NCBI RefSeq assembly: GCF_020497125.1
Contig: NC_059079.1
Location: 9,691,553-9,755,552 of the forward strand
Reading direction: 5' to 3'
DNA from: Mauremys mutica
Taxonomy: Eukaryota > Chordata > Testudines > Geoemydidae
DNA length: 64,000 nt
A program made the translations under genes and the position numbers. The notes beneath the pieces are model-generated. The model had not been told where the DNA came from. It saw only the letters and a list, made by a program, of their open reading frames with translations, and ran no database searches. Shown piece after piece: positions 58,618 through 64,000 of this stretch (position 1 is the stretch's first letter; each line of letters opens with the position of its first letter).

Positions 58618-59249
58618 ATCCTTCCTGAAATGTGGCGCGCAGAACTGGACACAATACTCCAGTTGAGGCCTAATCAGAGCGGAGTAGAGCAGAAGAATTA
58701 CTTATCGTGTCTTGCTTACAACACTCCTGCTAATACATCCCAGAATGATGTTCGCTTTTTTTTTTGCAACAGTGTTACACTGTTGACTCATTTAGCTTGT
58801 GGTCCACTATGACCCCCAGATCCCTTTCCACAATACTTCTTCCTAGGGAGTCATTTCCCATTTTGTATGTGTGCAACTGATTGTTCCTTCCTAAATGGAG
58901 TACTTTGCATTTGTTCTTATTGAATTTCACCCTATTTCTCCAGTTTGTCCAGATCATTGAATTTTAATGCTATCCTCCAAAGCACTCGCAACCCCTCCCA
59001 GCTTGGTATCGTCCACAAAGTTTATAAGTGTATTCTGTATGCATTATCTAAATCATTGAAAATATTGAACAGAACTGGACCCAGACCTGACCCCTGCGGG
59101 ACCCCACTTGTTATGCCCTTTCAACCTGACTGTGAACCACTGATAACTACTCTCTAGGAATGGTTTTCCAACCAGTTTTGCACCCATCATATTGCAGAAG
59201 GTAGGAAACTGAACACAACAAACCCTGCTTCCTGTTGTATTTACCAATA

Positions 59250-59522
59250 AAGGCTTGTCTACACTAGAAGTGCTACACTGGGGCAGCTGCACTGATGCAG
59301 CTGTCCTGCTGTAGTGCATCTGGTGAAGATGCTCTATGCTGATAAGAGAGAGCTCTCCCATCAGCATAATTACTCCATCTCCAGGAGAGACCGTAGCTGT
59401 GTTTGCAGGAGAAAGTCACCCGCTTAGGTTGGTGTAACTTGTGTCGCTCAGGGGGGTGGCTTTTTCACACCCCTGGGTGACTTAGGTTATAGCAACATAA
59501 GCAATAGTGTAGACCTGCCCTC
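59250..59522. mobile_element. MITE with 'aaggcttgtctacact' ends
   Basis: The left end 'aaggcttgtctacact' (59250-59265) and right end 'agtgtagacctgccct' (59506-59521) are imperfect inverted repeats. Similar end design to 37824-38082. Superfamily not certain. Confidence 0.7.
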
Positions 59523-59549
59523 AGATTCTCTCTCTATACCTAGGACTTG

Positions 59550-59715
59550 CAGGGTCGCCCAGAGGATTCAGGGGCCCTGGGGCAAAGCAATTTCGGGGGC
59601 CCCTTCCATAAAACAAAAGTTGCAATACTATAGAATACTATATTCTCCTGGGGGCCCCTTCAGGGCCTGGAGCAAATTGTCCCACTTGCCCCCCCCTCAC
59701 CCTCGGGCAGCCCTG
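59550..59715. mobile_element. Small hAT-type MITE, 166 bp
   Basis: Perfect 8-bp duplication aggacttg (59542-59549; 59716-59723). Begins CAGGGTCGCCCAGAGG and ends CTCGGGCAGCCCTG, imperfect inverted repeats. The middle has 'gggggccccttc' in both halves. Confidence 0.88.
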
Positions 59716-60329
59716 AGGACTTGTGCTTTTCATTAGCTCTTATTACTAATATCTACCATATTATAAAAACAAAGATATGCAAGGTAAAGCAATCTAGGTT
59801 CATGAAGACACTTCAAGACTGGGATTGGAGAGAAAAGAAACACATAGGTATAACTTAAAATATCTCAGGATCCATTTTGTACATAAGCAAAGAGAGAGGG
59901 TTACTCACCTTGTGGAGTAACTGAGGTTCTTTGAGATGGTTGTCCCTGTGGGTGCTCCACTTTAGGTGTCTTGACGCACTGCGCTTATAATCAGAGATTT
60001 ATCGTAGCAGTGCCCTGTTGGGCCGCGCAAACCCCAAAGCTGTCCAAGTAGTTACTGAGCGGTGCGCAGCCAATTGTCCCCCTGTTCCTTCTCTACCTCA
60101 GAGATTTGGCTTGAAACGCCAAAGTAGGGGGGAGGATGGAGGGTAGTGCAGCACCCACAGGGACAACCATCTCGAAGAACTTGTTACTGCACAAGGTGAG
60201 TAACCCTCTCTTCTTCTTCAAGGAGTGTCCCTGGGGGTGCTGCACTTTAGGTGACTGTTGAGCAGTGCCCCTCAGTGGAGGGGAGGGGCTTCGGGGTTGG
60301 TCTATTGATAGTGGATAACACTAAGTCCA

Positions 60330-61250
60330 AAGTGAGCATCTGATGCTGATTGTTGTTCTAAAGCAGTGTTTAGTGAAAGTATGGACTGATGCCCAGGTAG
60401 CTGCTCTACAAATGTCAGTAATAGGGACATTATTGAGAAAGGCCACAGATGCTGCCAGTGCTCAGGTGTAGTGTGTGTGAACTCTCAGTGGAGGTTGTAG
60501 ATGGTTGTTTTGGTAGCACAAATGGATACATCCTGATATCCATTTGGATAGTCTCTGTTTTGAGATGGTTTGTTATGGAAATAGTCCAGGTGATTTTCTA
60601 AATGTTTTTGTTCTTTCAATGTAGAAAGTTAATGCACTGTTAACATCCAACATGCAGAGTGCAGCCTCCCTCCCGTCTACATGTGGCTTAGGAAAAAATA
60701 CAGGTAAGTAAATGGGTTGGTTTAAATGAAAGGGGGAGGCAACTTTGGGTCTGAACTTAGGATGCAGTTGTAGGGTTACTTTATCTTTAAAGAATGTTGT
60801 AGAACATGGATGTGCCATTAGGGCACCTAATCCTCCCACCCATCTGGTGGACGTGATGGCAACGAGGAAAGCCACCTTCATGGATAAGTGCAAGAAAGAG
60901 CAGGTTGCAAGGGGTTCAAACAGCTTTCCCCATGAGTCCGCATAGAACAAGGTTGAGATCCCACATGGGTGTAGGGTTTCTTATTGTAAGATAAGTGTTT
61001 TCCTTTAAGAAAAGCATGTAATCATCGGGTGAGCAAATACAGTGACCCCGTTCACTTTGTCATGGAAGGAGGTAATAGCAGCCAAGTGTACGCTGATATA
61101 GTCCAGGATACTCTGTAGGGGGAACAATTGTGGTAAAATCTATTTATCTTGGCACTAGGGGCAGAATCATTTCCACTTATGGATATATGTCTTTCTTGTA
61201 CTTAGTCTCCGACTGCAAAGTAATATATCTTTTACTTCCTCAGAACATGA
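60330..61250 (-). pseudogene. DIRS tyrosine recombinase remnant
   Basis: The N-terminal 'STRKTYIHKWK' near 61167-61200 is the start of the recombinase SAM-like region. The frame 60950-60573 shows 'HLSMKVAFLVAITSTRWVGG' and then 'FHLNQPIYLPVFFPKPH', matching DIRS recombinases around the first catalytic arginine box. Downstream (about 60572-60360), 'ASVAFLNNVPITDICRAATW' followed by 'ASVHTF' matches the C-terminal H-x-x-R to Y part. A TGA at 60462-60464 stands where that box's arginine (CGA) would be. Confidence 0.82.
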
Positions 61251-61548
61251 TTTCTCGACCCCAGTCGGCCATGGAGTAACCAGGCACTGAGGTGGAGTAC
61301 TGCGAGGTTGGGGCGATGGACGCGTCCTATATCTTTTGATAGAAGGTGAGGTACTAGGGGAAGGGTGCGAGGTGGTTTCATTCACATCTGACGCAAGTGT
61401 GGGAACGACGTTTGTCTGGGCCATGTGGGCTCTATGATAATGACCCTGGATTTGTCCTACTTGATTTTGTGAATGACTCGGCTTAGGAGTGGGGTCGGAG
61501 AAAATGCATACATCAGTGGCGCCTCTCATTTTATGAGGAGAGCATCGC

Positions 61549-62058
61549 CTAGGGAGTGGTGTCCCAATCCCACTCTGGAGCAATACTGTGGCACTTGGTG
61601 TTCTGAGCTGTTGCAAATAGATCTATGGTGGGGTACCCACATACTTTGAATATGGACTTGAGAATTCCAGAATCCATCTCCCACTCATGGGTTTGTGAGA
61701 AATCCCTGTTCAGTACATCCACTGTTGTATTCTGACAACCCAGCAGATAGGATGCCGATATCTCTACGTTGTTGGTGATGTACCAATTCCAAAGACATAT
61801 TGCCTCTGTACATAGGGAATATGATCGTGCTCCCCCTTGGCGGTTTATATAAAACACGTATGCTATATTGTCTGTGAGGATCTTGACAGCATTGTTCTTG
61901 ATTAGAGGGAGAAAATGGTTGCATGCATTTTGGACTGCCCTTAGCTCCAGTAAGTTTATGTGCAGGTTGGACTCTTCTGGGAAGCAGTGGCCTTGGACCG
62001 TATCATTGAGTAGATGTGTCCCGGAACCTATAAGGGAAGTATCTTTAGTAATTGTCAT
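61549..62058 (-). pseudogene. DIRS RNase H remnant
   Basis: The open 169-codon minus-strand frame shows 'NLHINLLELRAVQNACNHFL', 'VKILTDNIAYVFYINRQGG', 'AICLWNW' and 'TIDLFATAQNTK'. These are the L-E-L-R-A, T-D-N-x-x and D-L-F-A boxes of DIRS-type RNase H, in order. This is the best-preserved domain of the copy. Confidence 0.88.
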
Positions 62059-62122
62059 GGTTGGAATTTTTTGTTGGAAAGGGACTCAAGCAGACGTTCT
62101 TTGATTGTGTCCACCATTTTAA

Positions 62123-63104
62123 CTAGTTTTTACTCTGCGTGGCATTGTGAAGCATCTGTTGAGAGAGCGTCTGTGCAGTATATACATTGTTCGAAGCCAG
62201 ACCTGCAACCATCTCATGTGGAGTCTGGGATGCTTCATAACAAATGCTGTTGCCAACATGTGCCCCAAAAGTTGCAAACACATTCTGGTGGATGTTTGTG
62301 AGCAGTCCCTCACTGCTGAAATTAGATTGACTACAGTGAAGAAGCGTTGTTCGGGTAGCATTGCTGTTAGACAGTCGAGACAGGCTCCTATGAATTCCAA
62401 CTTTTGGACAGGAACCAGTGAATTCCAACTTTTGCACGTTTATTTGCAACCCTAAGTTTGTGAAAAAGGTTATCGTACTCTGCGTGGGGTTTATCACTTC
62501 TTGCCAGGTTGGTGCCCATATGTGGCAGTCATCCAAGTATGGAAATATCATTACTCTGTCTGCAAAGGTGAACTGAAACAACAGCGAGAACCTTGGAAAA
62601 AGCCCTTGGGGAACTGGATAGGCCGAAGGATAGTATACTGTGTTGGAAATGCTGTTTGCCTAGGGTGAATCTCAGGAATCTTCTGTGTGACGGGTGCATG
62701 GTAATATGAAAATAAGCATCCTGAAGGTCGACGGCCGAGAGCCAATCTCCCTTCTCTAATGCCAGAATTATTGTTAGAAAGTATTGCGAATAAAACACTC
62801 TCCCCCCTATGTTGAGATGTATGGGTTCCACAGCACCTAACTGTACAAGGTGGTTTATTTCCTGTTGTAACAGGGTGCTCCTGAGAAGGGTCCCTGAAGA
62901 GGGACGGGGAAGGGGGGGTGGGTAGGTGGGACAGAAATAAAGGGGATGGTGTAGCCCTTCTGGATAATCTCTAAAACCCATGTGGCTGTTGTGATAGTGT
63001 TCCAGACTGGGTAGTATGGTGACAGACAGACAGTCTCCGAATGAGCGAGGGACCATTTCTGGTTCCGGAGTCAGAGAGTGTAAAGGTCTTGTGCCTTCGA
63101 CCAC
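62123..63104 (-). pseudogene. DIRS reverse transcriptase remnant
   Basis: The frame 63104-62529 carries the palm motif 'SAVDLQDAYFHITMHPSHRR' and 'LSFGLSSSPRAFSKVLAV'. The next frame (62581-62123) holds the catalytic YLDD box at 62528-62539 followed by 'CHIWAPTWQEV'. The two overlap in different frames, so one frameshift separates the palm motif from YLDD. A short duplication near 62400-62430 repeats 'gtgaattccaacttttg'. The YLDD box itself is intact. Confidence 0.88.
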
Positions 63105-63285
63105 ACCTTCAAAATGACTGCCTAGAGGTGGATTGTAGAGACGTCGTAGGCTGATCTTGGTTCTGTCGACGTCTGTTCTGTCACTGTTTATGCCGTTGGT
63201 CCAACTGTCTTTGGGGCTGAGAGGATGGCGTAGACCAGAAACTCTGGTTATAAAACTTGCCTTGTTTCTTTTTGGTTGCAGGTAC

Positions 63286-63561
63286 TTAGATGCCCAGGGT
63301 TTTTAAGGTTGCCCTTGAATCTTTTAGGGTGTGTAAAAACACATCAGTTTTGTCTGCAAATAGGTTTTGACCCTTGAAGGATAAGTCATCAACTGTTGCC
63401 TGGACCGCCCTTGGGAACCCAGAGAGATGGAGCCAGAATGCACGGCGCATAACCACAGATGTTGCGAATGATCGTGCTGCCATGTCTGCAGAGTCAAGGG
63501 AAGCTGTAGGGCCATCCTGGAGATGAGGGACCCTTTGAAAATGTTCAGATATGTGACCCAC
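63286..63561 (-). pseudogene. DIRS gag remnant
   Basis: The 91-codon minus-strand frame contains 'VVMRRAFWLHLSGFPRAVQA' and 'LSFKGQNLFADKTDVFLHTL', a conserved segment of DIRS gag-like proteins that I recognise from vertebrate copies. Further gag sequence probably continues to the window edge beyond the hAT insertion. Confidence 0.75.
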
Positions 63562-63687
63562 AACGTGTTATGTGGGCCACATCCAATACTACCCTGTATG
63601 GCCCTGAGGATGTCACATGAGCCGCCGCTCTGTGCTAATTGGGCCGCAAGCAGCCCGCGTTGAGCCGCAGGTTGAAAACCACTGCCT
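63545..63687 (-). mobile_element. hAT/Charlie MITE fragment within DIRS gag
   Basis: The right end 'gttgaaaaccactg' is the family end also seen at 30717, with 'atgtgggccaca' and 'catgagccgccgctctgtgc' inside. The left end is not clear and may be truncated. Confidence 0.65.
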
Positions 63688-64000
63688 AATATTGTTATAT
63701 ATTGACCTGTCCGTGACTTTTACTAAAAATATCCATGAATCTTAGCCTTACCCATGGGTTATAGATTTGCCAGGGCCCAGGCCACTGACCCTGCGGCCAC
63801 ATGCTTGCAGGTTGGCTCTGGGAAAATCCTGCTGGCTATGCAAGTGATGGTTGATCTCTGGTGGCCATCAACTCCTCGCTCTCAGAGCCCCAGGAGGAAT
63901 GGTGACCATAGTGGCTCCACCATAGGGTAGGCTTCCCCACTATGTCTGCTGGTCTCATGCCTGCCAAACAGGGAGTGGTATTGGGACCCCAATGAGCCAG

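Larger units (their letters stand above)
57821..59195 (-). mobile_element. CR1 LINE, 3' part of ORF2 and 3' end, split by a hAT element
   Basis: The 3' terminus (57821-57901: 'tggaatcagaactggaaggg', 'gaggtcatctagtccagtcc') and ORF2 tail (58243-59195) belong to one CR1 copy, interrupted by a hAT element at 57902-58234. Upstream parts show 'cacaatactccagttgaggc' and 'gacccctgcgggaccccact', standard CR1 text. The 5' end is truncated, as usual for CR1. Confidence 0.93.
59905..64000 (-). mobile_element. DIRS-type retroelement, nearly complete but inactive
   Basis: On the minus strand the order is gag (right edge to 63286), reverse transcriptase (about 63104-62450), RNase H (about 62060-61550) and tyrosine recombinase (about 61250-60330), then a non-coding end. 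DIRS elements use a tyrosine recombinase instead of an integrase and have inverted rather than direct terminal repeats. Here 59905-59960 ('ggttactcaccttgtg', 'gagatggttgtccctgtgg') recurs inverted at about 60155-60205, which fits the inverted/internal complementary repeats of the group. Many stops and frameshifts make it inactive. The 5' end lies beyond the window, and a hAT copy interrupts gag near 63545-63687. Confidence 0.88.

Noticed and set aside
1..64000. CRISPR array, operon, phage or bacterial defence system
   Set aside because: Spliced vertebrate gene and vertebrate repeats throughout; no regularly spaced repeat-spacer array and no bacterial-type genes.

Overview
This is vertebrate nuclear DNA, most likely from a turtle, probably a hidden-necked (cryptodiran) one. 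It carries vertebrate splice sites, CR1 LINE 3' ends, a tRNA-headed SINE with a CR1-like tail, many hAT and Tigger-type DNA transposons, and a DIRS retroelement. Several short repeats match ones I recall from turtle genomes. Species assignment is inference from repeat content. There are no operons, CRISPR arrays or bacterial-type genes.

The only host gene found is FAF1 (Fas-associated factor 1, an adaptor of the p97/VCP segregase), on the minus strand. Four consecutive coding exons are present: 24434-24388, 21120-20912, 6399-6308 and 5251-5163. Each has a clean AG acceptor and GT donor, and the phases join exactly. They encode the segment after the UBA domain and the whole first ubiquitin-like domain. 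The exon for the UBA core, the first exon and all exons after the first ubiquitin-like domain were not found. The roughly 40 kb from 24435 to the right edge is therefore probably FAF1 intron, with no other gene recognised.

The rest is intron with layered mobile elements. Left part (1-20 kb): a fold-back hAT element (369-1386), MIR-like SINEs, a hAT MITE (4465-4977), a G-rich inverted-repeat element (8783-10013), a decayed Ty3/gypsy element with integrase upstream of reverse transcriptase (12272-15990), and a DIRS deletion derivative (17739-18775). Middle (25-48 kb): five TA-flanked Tigger/pogo-type elements, one filled with a CpG-dense tandem array (29150-30434) and one split by a solo LTR (46497-47644); a second solo LTR; a SINE pair inserted as an inverted duplication (33331-33528); and a second, larger fold-back hAT element (34549-36190). 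Right part (48-64 kb): CR1 fragments, a near-perfect 254-bp palindrome (49027-49280), hAT MITEs with exact 8-bp target duplications, and an almost complete but inactive DIRS element (about 59905-64000).

No undescribed defence or metabolic system is visible. The most unusual items are the fold-back hAT family whose arms contain transposase coding sequence, the Gmr1-like domain order, and the expanded CpG-rich array inside a Tigger element.
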